Positions 11,765 to 22,879 of a stretch of DNA of 64,000 bases are shown here, in pieces; the stretch's first letter is position 1; each line of letters begins with the position of its first letter. The translations under genes and the position numbers were made by a program. The stretch comes from Allacma fusca. Lineage: Eukaryota; Arthropoda; Collembola; Symphypleona; Sminthuridae. The notes below the pieces were generated by a model. That model was not told the DNA's origin and searched no databases. It saw nothing but the letters and a program-made list of their open reading frames with translations. Where the stretch lies: NCBI GenBank assembly GCA_947179485.1, contig OX359245.1:52687067-52751066 (forward strand), in the 5' to 3' direction.

Positions 11765-11950
11765 GTACGATTAGAAAGGCTACCCGTTAATTAGCACTTT
11801 ATGAATTGCTTCTGTTAAAATACAAACAAATTGGTTTTCTTCTAAATTAGTACTGCGCCTGTTTCTTGCCTCAGCCAGCTGCTGCTCAACTGATTACTGC
11901 AGGAACCAGAACTAATCAAGCCCTTACTGAATGATTGAATGGAGTCTGGA

Positions 11951-12576
11951 CTTCCCGGAAGGGAATTCCAGACTTAACCAAATATATCCCTTTTTCCAGA
12001 AATCTTTTCGGTATGGTCAAAACTCAAGGTAAATAAAATCAATAAAAATTTCCAACGTGGCTGTTTATATTGTTCTTGTGGAAAATTTATAGTTGCATTA
12101 ACCTACTTTTTGAAAATTAGTAGAGTAATGTTCTAACCCGGTGCCAACTATTTGGGAGTTCAATCTTATAACAATTACCCCGGGCGGACATTTAAAAGCT
12201 TCATTTCGGGATTGTTTAGATCCGCCCGTTTCTATGGTAATGCAAACACAACAGAGGATGGCGTTAGTTTATTTGCTGAAGTTGTTTTAAGGGGAGAAGA
12301 ATTTAATGTTGATCGGTTGCCGTTTGCTGGGATTACTCAAAAAATTTCAACATTGGAATATTCTGGAAAATCAGCATGGACTGTTTCGAAGGGACAAACT
12401 TCGATGGTAGATCTGCTTGTCTGCCACCGCCAGAAAATATTCATGACACGTCTTATTATTACAACATCACTAATGATTTAAACATTTCCACCATCGGATC
12501 CCTATTTAAAGGTTGTGTCTCTACCATAACTCCTGAGATGAGAAAACAACTGTTGGAGACTGCTATGAGAAACTAA
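11951..12576 (+). pseudogene. Crystallin-like copy 3, decayed
   Basis: The exon 1 remnant (11,951-12,028) starts in the middle of the conserved CCGGAAGGGAATTCCAGAC segment, so its 5' part is gone. Exon 2 begins at 12,124. Compared with the copy at 25.3 kb, the first Greek-key motif carries a stop (TTC TAA where the other has TTC TAC). One base is missing in the T-run before GAAGGG near 12,385, which shifts the frame in the third motif. The rest (NTTEDGVSLF, GEEFNVD, CLPPP, RKQLLETA) is well preserved. AATAAA follows at about 12,616. Three independent lesions make this a pseudogene. Confidence 0.85.
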
Positions 12577-14126
12577 TTTTTTTGTGTATTGCAAAAAATT
12601 AAATAATAATGTTTCAATAAAGTACAATCCAATTTCTGGATTATCCCGCTGATGAATGCTCACAAATCCCATTTATTACAAAGCCATGTACGGAAGTTAC
12701 CCTCGATGTACAAATATGCATTAGAGATATCGTTGGGGAATATAATAGCAATGACAAAGATTGGTGTTCAGTGTGTATAAAAGCATTTGTCTCCGCTTCA
12801 ACTCTACACAAGTGGCAGAGGGAAAACGTATACGACTCCCCTAATTTAATTGAACATTATTCGGGAGGAGGATTTTTTAGGGTTTATTTGAGCAAACTTA
12901 AAATTTGAAAGTTTTTCACCAACGTTTGACAAAAATACAATTTGACTACAATTTGAATGAAAACAGCAGGGCGTGTTGTTCAATCCTTTAATCTTGCGGT
13001 ACGAAGTTTCAAATCGATTATATTTATCTAGAATTGCCAATGTCAGTGACTGATTACCGCAGTGTTTCGTGCATCGTTCAAAACGCACTATTGTTGTATC
13101 AAGACAATTATAAATAGCAAGAACATGTAGTAAGCAAATACTATTAAATATGTGTGAGTCCTGATTTAATCATTAAAAATTACTATTTGTTCCCCCTTTC
13201 TGATATTAAAGTAGACTTTTCTTATCACAACCAGATTTACTTGATTGAAGCAGTATTTTACGTATAAAAAATATTCTCTAACAAAATTAACTGAATTTTG
13301 ACCATCAAAACCATAAAAATCTTTTTCACGTAGCGGAGATAATGCACAAACATCTATCGGATTACTTGATAGAAATGCGAATGATTTAGTAGTATTTATT
13401 AGTGATTAAGTGTAATTATTTCCTACTTCAAATAAGATACGCACTTTTTTCCAAATCCCTTTGGCATGTAAGCACGAGCTATTGGAGTTTAAAAATAGTC
13501 GCTTCGCAACGATTTAAATGCTACGGCGAAGAGGGAAGCGCTAACGGTATGTTACTCCGACAAGGCTTGACCAATTAGTTCGTGTATGCAGTATTCCAAG
13601 ATGTATGCCTGAAGACGGTGGTTACCAAATTTAAACAAAATAGAATGATGGGTATTTGAATTATCGAAAAACCCTGATAACTTTAAATATTTGATCAATT
13701 GAGCCTATTTTGTAAAATTGTAGATATCGTGCATTTACTGTAAGACTTATAATAGCAAATTAGAACAAAATCTAATAACTTGATGCTCCGATTAAAACAT
13801 ACACGGATAACTCCGAGACCGTTTTACCGTTTGAGTTCAATAACAAATGCTTCCTTGCTTCGTGCCTGGGTCTGTGTGCACCAAGTTTCACAAAAATACT
13901 ATAGTAACTAAGTCATGAGTAATCGTAGCACTGCCCATAAAAACCCGGGTACCTGCGAAACGGTTCGACCGATAGATCTTATTTGCAAGCTCTTCCAGGC
14001 TTATGCCTAGAGACTAGTATACGTGTACCAAGTTGGGGTTGTTGAGTAATCTTGCCTACAGACAGAAGTATGGACGTACCCCCACGACAAACCTATAACG
14101 GGCGCTAGCGTAAAAGCATCTTTACA
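12577..14126. other. Type-A downstream flank of unit II, intact empty site
   Basis: No gene is seen. The sequence matches 25,748-28,984 minus the insertion there. GACAAAAA at about 12,926-12,933 is single-copy here and is the unoccupied site of the element at 26,107. The upstream region 13,250-13,530 also resembles 24,600-24,920 and 28,130-28,410, probably an old promoter-side duplication. Confidence 0.5.
13800..14105. repeat. Near-identical non-coding block shared with 28,670-28,980
   Basis: About 300 bp, beginning near GAGACCGTTTTACCG and ending at CCCCCACGACAAACC, is almost unchanged between the two units, whereas flanking DNA on the left differs every few bases. It contains GTGCACCAAGTTTCAC and GTGTACCAAGTTGGGG and reads like a dispersed-repeat consensus. 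No convincing open frame crosses it. Confidence 0.5.
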
Positions 14127-14275
14127 CAATATTATTTAATAGGACAAGAATTTTTTATTGATAGGTGTGTATCCATATGCAGGAATTATCAACCAATTTC
14201 ATCATCGGGATGTTCCGGGAAATCAGTTTTTGAAGGGGTGAACTACAAAGTTTGTCTGCCACCCCCAAGAGAGAC
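14127..14275 (+). pseudogene. Crystallin-like exon 2 fragment (type B)
   Basis: About 150 bp matches the middle of exon 2 of copy 2: the TTATTTAATAGG...GAATTTT stretch (GEEFYID), CCATATGCAGGAATT, TTCCGGGAAATCA and GTCTGCCACC. Internal deletions remove the W and the NFNG part of the third motif, and the frame is shifted several times. The same fragment occurs in unit III, where it is split by a 1.3-kb insertion. Confidence 0.75.
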
Positions 14276-14285
14276 CCAGATTTGG

Positions 14286-15683
14286 TAAATTATTTTTTAC
14301 AAGTCTACCTAGGCGTACGTTCTTATGTGTTTTGAATGCCATTTGTTGTAAGTTCATGCGTAATTACCCAATTGTTCCTTTATACATAAGAGTTCATGCC
14401 ATCATGTAGGTTAAAACATACATTGAGTCCAAGTTTAAAATCCGAAATCTTGCTTCAATATCTGTTGAGGAAGGACATTTATTAGCAGCATCCATAACAT
14501 TTCCTGTATAACAGACACCTACGAAATTTGCATTTTGTGTTGATTTGAATTTAATATAAATTATTTGCTAATCAATTCTTCCAAAATCTAGCCTCGTTCA
14601 GGACATTTTAGATGGAATACAAGAGTAAATAGGCCTTGCGGACTTGATTGAAAATTGAAAATAATGGGGTTATTTTGGATATACAGCTCCATCAACTAAC
14701 TAATTTTTCAGAATATTGGGAAAAGGGGATGATCTTGCATATTCCAGGACACAATTGCAATATCATTGAATGTTCGTCAGGGAATCAAAATCTTCCTAAA
14801 CACTCAACTTTAATTTTATTTCGTCCATTCTAATTGCAACAGCATATAAATACATGTACTAGCTGACATACATAGACGAGCTTCTATAGGAATATTTAGA
14901 TTTTTGAAGGAAGTCAATCCTTGGAGAATATGTGCAATATCGTCCAAGTTATGTTACAATATTATTACTTCATAAAATGTTTAGCCAAATTAAACTCTCT
15001 TTAAACATTGAAGGAGAAAGCAAATCTGTTGTTCGTTGTGCTAGCACAACAGGTACTGTGTAAACATGAATACAGGATGTTTATGTAATGTGCTGTTAAC
15101 AAAACATACAACCTTGGAATGTGTCTTTAATGGATAGGACTCACAATCAGCATTCAGACAAAAACATAATTACTATGAGCAGATCCTCATGATGTAGTTG
15201 TACGGGAATACTTGCTAAGGCCAGAGTCGCTATCAAAAGGTCAACTGTAAATAATACGGTTTAAACAAAAAAGAACCATTTGTCAATCAATTTTAAAATA
15301 AATAATATTCTCGTTGGAACTTTTGTTAAAGTTCGTATGTTTAGGAAAGCTCAGATTTCTCGGCTAATCTGAATTAGTTCTGGTTAACTGGCCTCAGTCA
15401 ACGTACTTGAAAATAGTGAATCCAATATTTGACGTCATGTCTCTTTTATGTGTTATTGGGTGAGAAGGGATATAAAGCCCGCTGTGTGTTCTTTTAAGAC
15501 TCGCCATATCGCAGTTTTGAAAGTGACTGATAAGAAAGAAACATTGGATCACATTATCAGAGTGTGACCAACCCTAACTCAAAATGTAACTTTTTTCATA
15601 ATGAAAAAACCATGAACAGAGAACAGTATGGAGACAATTTTTAAAGTTATAATTATGAATGATGTAAATGAGAGTGTAGTGGA
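14286..15683. other. Type-B downstream flank of unit II
   Basis: It matches 30,456-33,440 minus the hAT insertion. AATGCCAT at about 14,333-14,340 is the single-copy empty site for that insertion. A 61-codon open frame at 14,648-14,833 (ending in LILFRPF) has a close counterpart at 32,588-32,794, but the older copy near 9,700 is full of stops. I do not call it a gene. From about 15,475 the two units diverge completely. Confidence 0.45.
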
Positions 15684-17258
15684 CCCAGTAAACCACGATA
15701 GGTTGGACTAACGTTAAACCCTGACGTTGGAATGTTTCCATCGAAATTTAATGTTGTATAAATGCAGGACCACTAACGCTACGGTTTTAATGCTTTATTA
15801 GCATTAACCTTCCGTTTTCGAGAATTGCTTGAAAATTCACTTGCCAATAACGTTGACGAAACGTCAACAGATAATGTTGCATAACCATTCATGCAGAAAC
15901 GCTGGATTAATGCTTGTTTAGCGATAGTGTTAGCGGACATGCGTTTAAACAAGGATGCGTCAACCTGTTTGAGAGGGAATAGTCCTGTTTGACCGTTGCT
16001 GCATCCAATAAGTAGTATAAGCACACCACAAGCTCGCTGTGTTTGTACAGCAGTCAAAATTAATTTGCTGGAGTTAACAACAAACTAACTAAAATAAAAT
16101 TAACTTTTGTTCGGAGAAACAACATTTATTGTGCTGTTTTCGTCTGCATTAAAAGGTAAGTGTGTTACCTGAAATAATTATTAACTTTGTTCCTATCATG
16201 CATTTTATATTTACAATTAGCTTATAGTGTTAATTATTTATTGAATTTGTGGATTGTTTATCTTAGCTAATTAATAAAAATGATATATCATGCTTTGTAA
16301 ATAGGGTTCTTTGAATAATTTCAGTGAAGTGGCCTGGTAAGAAGAGGTCAATACTGATGGCCAATTGACAACTGTGAGTCTTGCACTGATGATGCTGAAT
16401 AAAGGTACATAAGGTGCACTTAATTATTTCTATTGATGTGTACTTAAGTATATAATTATTTACATAATTATACAATTCTTTGAGTTCTCCGAAATGCATA
16501 CATTTAAAATACATTCTATACAAAATAAGTTTTGTATTTTGGGTTTGTAGGAGTTAAAAAATGTCGAATAGTTATTATTTTGGGATATTGGGATTATGTG
16601 TTCAATTAAAATATTTTGCACTTTCAATGCAATTAGTAGATTATTTTGTTTTATAAAGTTTGCAGTTTGGTTTAAATGCTCCTGTATTTTGAATATTTTT
16701 TAATAATATATTTGGGCCCCTAATTATGTAATTATTTCATGTAAACTTTATTATGTATGTATATTATTTTTGTTTTCACAGCCTCATTTCGCAGCTGCCT
16801 CTAATTTATTCGGAAATTCCAAAGGGACTGACGGTTTGACAGCCGTCGAGATTCGTGACAACTTCATTGATTAATATTTTTGTGTTTATGCCATTTCCAA
16901 ATTATTGAATTATTTCTAAGTTCATATGTACATCATGTAAAAATTATAATAAACAAATGTAATTGATGATAAAATGTTGAAGGTAGTTTAACTTAAGTAT
17001 TATCATTAAAAGTAAACCATATAGTTCAAAAATATAAATAATCTAGCGTTCGACTACTATTACACGATTCACGTTCCATGTGTTGATTCAACGTTAGAAA
17101 TTGACGTTGCACCAATCTTAACTAGGAGTGCAACGTGAGCGTTACGCAGGCGGACATCTAAACGTTTGGGAAACGCTAAGTTTAATGTTAGATAAACCAT
17201 GCTAACGTTAGAATTTTACGTTGGTACAATGGTTCTACAACGCTCGTGGTTTACTGGG
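15684..17258. mobile_element. Element with CCCAGTAAACCACGA ends and ACGTTA motif arms
   Basis: The terminal inverted repeats are CCCAGTAAACCACGA on the left and TCGTGGTTTACTGGG on the right. The arms (about 15,700-16,060 and 17,045-17,245) are rich in AACGTTA, GACGTTG and AGCGTTA words in inverted arrangement. The centre is AT-rich and unique. The whole segment is missing at the corresponding place in unit III. Flanks do not show a clear 8-bp duplication (at most GA/GA), so the superfamily is open. No transposase is seen, and the 92-codon frame on the minus strand at 15,779-16,057 overlaps the arm and is rejected. Confidence 0.7.
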
Positions 17259-19040
17259 GAATTTCTACACCCAGGCAGTAATATTATTATTAATAATGTG
17301 GGAATTATACTTATCCGAGGCCTTACCGCGTTTTCTATATATACATACTTGATTGTTTACAGTTTTGAATCATTAGAGTCATTCTGGTCCAGTAACTATA
17401 CTTACTTAGAAGTGGGAATGACCGTTCATTCCACACATTTTAAACCACCAGCCTGTATATTATCTTGCAATCACATCGAGTTATAACTGTCGGGATTACC
17501 CCTGAACATGTACATAATTATAAATAATATACCGGAACAGACCGAACCAGACCAAATCTTTTGGTGCGTACCGGAACAATCCATAACTTCTACAGACCTT
17601 TCCCCACAATACATACCAACTGTTGGGTTAGGGGATTTTCGATTTATTTTTGCTGTCTAGTTATATTTTATTGGTAAAATAGATATTTCGAGTTAAGCTG
17701 AAATTACCTGTGCAAGACAGACAAATGAGTTATCTTGAAGACCATAGTTGACTCAAGACTGAGGAGCTCATATCTCCTGAGCTGCTGAACTTATTCATAT
17801 CTTTACATTCATGTCATATTGTCATTTCATCAGCAGATCTACTTTCAAGACTGTTGCAGCTGGAGCATCAATAATAAAATCACATTTCACATTATTTCTT
17901 GGAGGATGGAGTATTCTTAGTTCATTTTAATCTACCTTAAAATTTTGGATTGCAACAAATTATGCAATTTATTTCACTATTTTAATTTAATTCGGCTCTT
18001 AATTGGACTCAAATTTAATTTGAATTTAAAACATTAATTCAAGCAAAACTTGAAATTTCCCTTTGAATACGAGTGTGGGTATTTGTCATGAGAGTGACAC
18101 TTTTATTTGATCGTTTAAAACCAAACCTTTTTTCTGGAACTGAAAATTTGAGTATCATGTTTCCGCTATTGTCTCCCACTTTTAAAAAGCTCAATTGCTT
18201 ATCAGATTTAACACGGAAAATGCATTTTAGGAATGTGAACATAGTTTCAGGTTTTCAGCAGTGATTTATGTTATATTTCATTGAATTTTCAAAATGAGTT
18301 TTCTTTGAAATGATTTTAAATGGAATAGCAGCTAAAGATTTAGATTAGCATAAACAATTTCATTTTTGGCAGGATTGCCGGCCCCAACCAGTGCTAGGTA
18401 CATTAACCAAAGTCTCGTTTCGTTCCTAAGCGAACATGTGACAGAGGATGTTTGCTGGGAAGTCAAAGCACTTCCCTTAAATTATCTGTATAAAGTTTAT
18501 CTATTGGAATTTCTGGAACATGAATTTTATTCGTCTGAGGAACTCCCTCCACGATCCACGACACTCGGTTTTGAAAAGTTCCCTTTTGGAAATGAAAAAT
18601 CTTTTTAAAAATTCCTCTTTTAAATCATTTATCTTTTTTTACTTTCAAAAGCATTTTGTTTTTATGGTTAAAATGTAAATGAAGAGATCCTGAGGAGTTG
18701 TTCAGTTTTACAGTTTTAATCCTCAGGGAAGAGTTTTGAAGTATATTATTTTTAACTGCATTTCATAATAGCTAATGACAGCTATTAGTGAACAAAGTAT
18801 GTCCAAACTCATCTGTTCTCTAGTTAAACGATAGTTGTAACAAGACAATGGTACGAAGCATGTTCGAGACAAAGTTGAGTTCTTTTTCACAATTCGTAAT
18901 CTGGAGATAGCGGAACTAATTACTTGATTTATCAGTAATTTTTATAGATTACGGGGAATTTATTTCAGAACAACTACTGTAAACAAGATGTTTTTCGTCT
19001 GTTTAAAGTATTAACATACGTGTTTTAGCCCTTTAGTCGA
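17259..19040. other. Upstream flank of the intact crystallin-like gene
   Basis: From about 17,530 this matches 33,590-38,600 in unit III, minus three insertions there. It starts with an ACCGGAACAGACCGAACCAGACC array (17,533-17,575). Single-copy empty sites for the unit III insertions at 35,084 and 36,723 lie near 17,835 and 18,803. A 80-codon frame at 18,366-18,608 is broken in unit III, so it is not called. Confidence 0.45.
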
Positions 19041-19041
19041 G

Positions 19042-19049
19042 TATAAAAG
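19042..19049 (+). promoter_or_regulatory. TATA box of the intact crystallin-like gene
   Basis: TATAAAAG lies 99 bp before the ATG at 19,141. An initiator-like CTGTCAAACC sits about 25-30 bp downstream. In the duplicate gene the same place reads TATACAAA (38,630-38,637), a weaker match. Confidence 0.6.
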
Positions 19050-19140
19050 GCTGACACACATTCTGTCAAACCTAGAATTATTACTCACGTTTCAAAAGAG
19101 TTCCAAGCACAAACAATTTTTCCCCATCCGCTCAACAAAA

Positions 19141-19872
19141 ATGAGAGTATTAATATTTCTATCAGTCCTTGCCATGGGGAGAGCTGTAATCCAGGAAATA
19201 ATTCTACGCGAAAGCAATGGAAATAACCATACTTTCCAGGAGAGTATTCCAAACTTGAGTATTTACTCGTTTAGAAAAGATATTGTTCAGGCGTGTCAGA
19301 GGACGAGGTAAATAAAATCAGTATTTGCTAAACATATTCCTTTAATTGGCAGTATATACATATGTACATAACTAAATGGTACTTATGTGAAATGAAAACG
19401 TGATAAAAACTTTTTGTCTGTTAGAATTGTGTATTACTCCGAAATCAATTATGGGGGAACGACATATCGAAATGAACCTCAAGAATTCTGCTATAATTTC
19501 TCTTCAACATACAAATCAGCCCGTTTTTATGGTCATCAAAATACGGAAGAGGACGGCGTGAGTCTCTTCACTTCAATTAACCTTCGAGGAGAAGAAATCT
19601 ATGTTGCGTGGTCGCCCGTATCCGGTATTACTAAAAGAATTTTATCATTGGGATATTCGGGCAAATCGTCCTGGACTGTTTTTGAAGGAACAAATTTTAA
19701 TGGCAAATCTGCTTGTTTGCCACCACCAGCGAAAATTAATCATACATCTTATTATAACGAAATCTCTAAGGATTTGAACTTATCTAGAATTGGATCCCTT
19801 TATAGAGGTTGTGCAGCTAATTTTACTCTAGAGATGAGAACGCAATTGCTGGAAGCAGCTGTTAGAAATTAA
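19141..19872 (+). CDS. Secreted beta/gamma-crystallin-like Greek-key protein, intact copy
   Basis: Exon 1 is 19,141-19,307 and exon 2 is 19,425-19,872, joined by a 117-bp GT-AG intron that splits an Arg codon. The product has 204 residues. It opens with a short hydrophobic signal peptide (MRVLIFLSVLAMGRA). Exon 2 holds three segments fitting the crystallin signature [YF]xxxx[YFL]xG followed by a conserved Ser/Gly turn: YSEINYGG...SARFYG, FTSINLRG...LSLGYSG and FEGTNFNG...IGSLYRG. Exon 1 may hold a fourth, divergent repeat, giving two domains. The mature protein has few Cys and several N-glycosylation sequons. The family assignment is pattern-based inference. It could bind calcium or act as a structural, adhesive or defence protein, and nothing here decides which. 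A TATA box lies upstream and AATAAA about 100 bp past the stop. It is the only copy with no lesion. Confidence 0.85.
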
Positions 19873-21975
19873 TTATTGACCAACACACATGTGCATACTT
19901 TAATTTTTCTGTTTAAAATATCGGCAAAAATATTCCTTCAAAATGGAATTTGACAATTTTCAATCTTGAACTGAAATAAAAGGACTATCATAAACGCTCG
20001 ATTTTCTTCAGAATTTATTGCACTCTCCGTTGCATAAACATTTGCCAATTTCTGTCCGACCTTAGCTTTCTTTTAGTTTGTTGAGATATTTAATTTGACC
20101 TTACCAGTTTGGTAGCTGTTTTGGTTGTGCCTGTTGGAAACGTGCATTCCTGGACAACTCCATCATAATTGTCTCGCATATCGTTGGGTTCTTGGGCACG
20201 CAGCAAACTATGAGTGAAATCACTAATGTAAAACGCAACAGTGCATACCAACTAATTAATCCAACTAAACTAATTCTAGCCCAAGTTGTACACATGTATG
20301 ATGTGGGAACTTTGACAACTTGGGTTAGTGTGTGCATGTACCTAGCACCCAGATTTCGAATTCCAAAAACTAACTATGGTTTGTAGTTGCATAAAGTATA
20401 TTAGTATTGGTTAAGCTTCATCCATAAGAACACATAAGTGTACACGTTTAACCACTGGGAAGTAAGTAAAATATGCACAACAAGATTTATGATAATGTTC
20501 CAGAAAAAATACAAACAATCACAATATTACGCAATAAAAGATACCTCAACATTAATATGCAGATTACGTCACACATCGACATTTCCGAATAATGAAGACA
20601 TAGGTTATAATAACACTTGATACAAAGCTAAAATGTTTTGTAAACACGAATTCTCGTCATCGTCAATATTGACTGACAATGAGCAAACAGATTGTCTTAC
20701 AGATTACTTCCATCACTGTGTCAAGCATTCATTATCTTGTCTGTCTACACTAGTATCTCATTTAAATGCGTTGTTTAAAAGGACACTTCAATTATTACAA
20801 CTTCCAGCTATCCTTTGACGTCATTAGCATTTGGTGCTGCTAATACGATTGAATCCAAAATTGGGTCCATCAAAATTATATTTAAATATTACTTGCGAAT
20901 TTGAACTATCCATGTTGATTGTTTCTACTGGGTGACATCCTGTTTCCAGGAAAACTGAAGCAACTTCTACGGGAAGCTCTCAAAGCCCACCTGCAAAGTT
21001 GCTTGATATACATACTTCATACGTTCACACTATCATGTCTTCTATGCCTTACTTTCAAGGGTAACGCAGTATGTAATCATTACCTTCAAATGCAAAACCA
21101 TCTAAATGTATTCGTAAAGATTAACTTTTACGCAGATATTTTATTTCGCAATTCGGATTTGGTAATTGGCTGATACATTTTTAACACCAATCTACATTTG
21201 CTTTCAAAAATGAAACCAACCTCCAGTGGATATGTGAAGCGACTGTACCAGTTGCTGCACTTCCATCAGTTGCTGCAAATTACGTGTCATTGTTTTGCAC
21301 TGCCTACATGTACCTAGCCTTCCAGAAAAGAAAAAAACATGCTGATGAATTTTGGTTTATAAAATTGCTGCAAAACCTCCATATAAAGAAAATTTTCATA
21401 ATTCATATTAATCATAATGAAATAATTAGAATATGTGGATAATGCTTCTCAGCAATACATTTCCGAGGTATTTAAGATTTCGATTTTTTAAAGTCATCTA
21501 CACCAGGCTTAATATTGAAAAACTAACCAGTCTAGTTAGTAAGTTATCCTGGCTGAGTTAACTAACATCTTTCCCTTTCATTACATATATGTAATTATGT
21601 ATAATTTAACTTTCATATCAGCGCTTCCAAGCATTACTTCAAATAAAACGTTGGTTGACATTTATCAATAGTGGTTACGACCAGGCCTATGTAACCTCTG
21701 CCAGGGTTTTCTAACTGACGTCCCGAGAATATAACAAGACGGTCTTTGCAGGCTATTTTGGTACTCCGATGTTTAAATGCTATACAACCACTCGAATATG
21801 CGGTGTAGCACTGAAGGCGCTTTGTTTATGCTGAAACATTCAGGTAGCAGAATACCAGACTGGATATTGACAACTTAGAAAGGCTTTTAGCAGTAATTAT
21901 TGGTCAAATTTAAACGAATAATGGTGTATTCCGGGGCGTAAAACCTAATGAAACAAGACAATGCTTGAATTGTAT
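19873..21975. other. Downstream flank of type-C gene, unit II
   Basis: The region matches 39,480-41,365 in unit III with moderate divergence. About 270 bp at 20,940-21,270 is replaced there by unrelated DNA. Short open frames (20,192; 20,438; 20,633) are not conserved as proteins and I see no gene. Confidence 0.4.
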
Positions 21976-22014
21976 ACACAAGTGTTAAGGATTAATATAC
22001 TGTGAGTGCACAAT

Positions 22015-22490
22015 AATGATTTTTAGGGTGGCGTTAGCCCCCTTGAAAAATAGCCTTGTGCGTATGTCCGAACGTCCGGGTGTACTTCCGCACGATTACT
22101 CAAACACTATTAGTTCGATTTCAATGAAATTTTGTATGGATATTACTAGTGTCAAAAGTAAGGCTGAATTAGTATTTGGTTGAAATCGGCCGGATAGTTT
22201 TTGAGAAAAAAATTATTTACATTTTGGAATTCAAGTCAAATGACAGTTATCTCCAAAACTACTGAACCGTTTTCAATGAAATTTTTTGTGAATATTGCTT
22301 ATGTAAATATAATAGTTGTTGGTTATGTTGTTGAAATCGGCCTTATAGTTTTTTCGCAAAATATTCTTGAAGTTTTGATCTAACTACTGAATCGATTTCA
22401 ACGAAATTTTTTGTGAAAATTGGTTATGTAAATCGGAATGGTGATTGCTTGTGTGGTTGAAAGCTTCCCGATAGTTTTTTTAAAAAAGCT
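22015..22490 (+). repeat. Dispersed repeat with GGGTGGCGT...AGCCCCC head
   Basis: It begins at GGGTGGCGTTAGCCCCC and continues with tandemly related lines of the type ACTACTGAACCGTTTTCAATG...AAATTTTTTGTG. Copies lie at 55,218-55,560 (same strand) and 53,497-53,690 (opposite strand). Internal repetition of an ACTACTGAATCGATTTC-like unit about every 120 bp is visible. Function and class are unknown. Confidence 0.6.
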
Positions 22491-22669
22491 CAAAATGCAT
22501 CTTACTTTGACTTTCACTTTGTGGCTGACGTCACCCTACGCGTAGCCTCAAATTATCTTGTAGCGATGATTTTTTTAACCACAGCAGACATTTGGCACAT
22601 GTGTATTCCACTCTCGATGCCATTCATTTGCAGCTTCAACCAGCTAATAATTTCAAGCATAAAAGAGGA

Positions 22670-22870
22670 GTGGATAAACTTGAAATTCGGATGTGAACTT
22701 GAAGCTTGAATGTTAACTGGAACTTCCAGTGTAAAACTGAAACCCGAGTGCAAGGTTTAAAGACGAATGTAAACTTGAAACTCGAGTGAAAGCTTGAGTG
22801 TAAGCTTCAAAATTGAGTGCAAATTTGAGTTTAAACTGGAAACTCGAGTGCAAACTTGGGTGTGAAAAGT
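22670..22870. repeat. Degenerate tandem repeat (AACTTGAAACTCGAGTG type)
   Basis: About ten diverged copies of a roughly 20-bp unit built from AACTTGAAACTCGAGTG occur here. The open frames on both strands across it are products of the repeat. Confidence 0.6.
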
Positions 22871-22879
22871 TTAATGAGT

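Larger units (their letters stand above)
11951..21975. repeat. Duplicated unit II (type A, B and C positions)
   Basis: This approximately 10-kb segment is paralogous to 25,121-41,365 in the same order and orientation. Matching landmarks are the copies at 12.1/25.3 kb, the exon fragments at 14.15/30.4 kb and the genes at 19.1/38.7 kb. The shared right end is a GTGTATTCC...AAACAAGACAATGC stretch at about 21,920-21,966 and 41,310-41,360. The length difference between units is close to the sum of the insertions listed separately. Edges are estimated from where similarity stops. Confidence 0.8.

Noticed and set aside
11297-11765. Several overlapping frames rich in SGPDQTRPD-like residues
   Set aside because: They are translations of the GGTCTGGTCC arrays in all frames, and the element ends and target duplication explain the region.
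14648-14833. Conserved 61-codon frame also present at 32,588
   Set aside because: Conservation is expected from the recent duplication. The older copy near 9,700 is interrupted, and no start or splice context is convincing.
15779-16057. 92-codon minus-strand frame in the unit II element
   Set aside because: It overlaps the ACGTT-rich arm and is low-complexity in origin; no paralogue or motif.
18366-18608. 80-codon frame upstream of the intact crystallin-like gene
   Set aside because: Its counterpart in unit III (about 36,270-36,480) has stops and shifts, so it is not maintained as protein.
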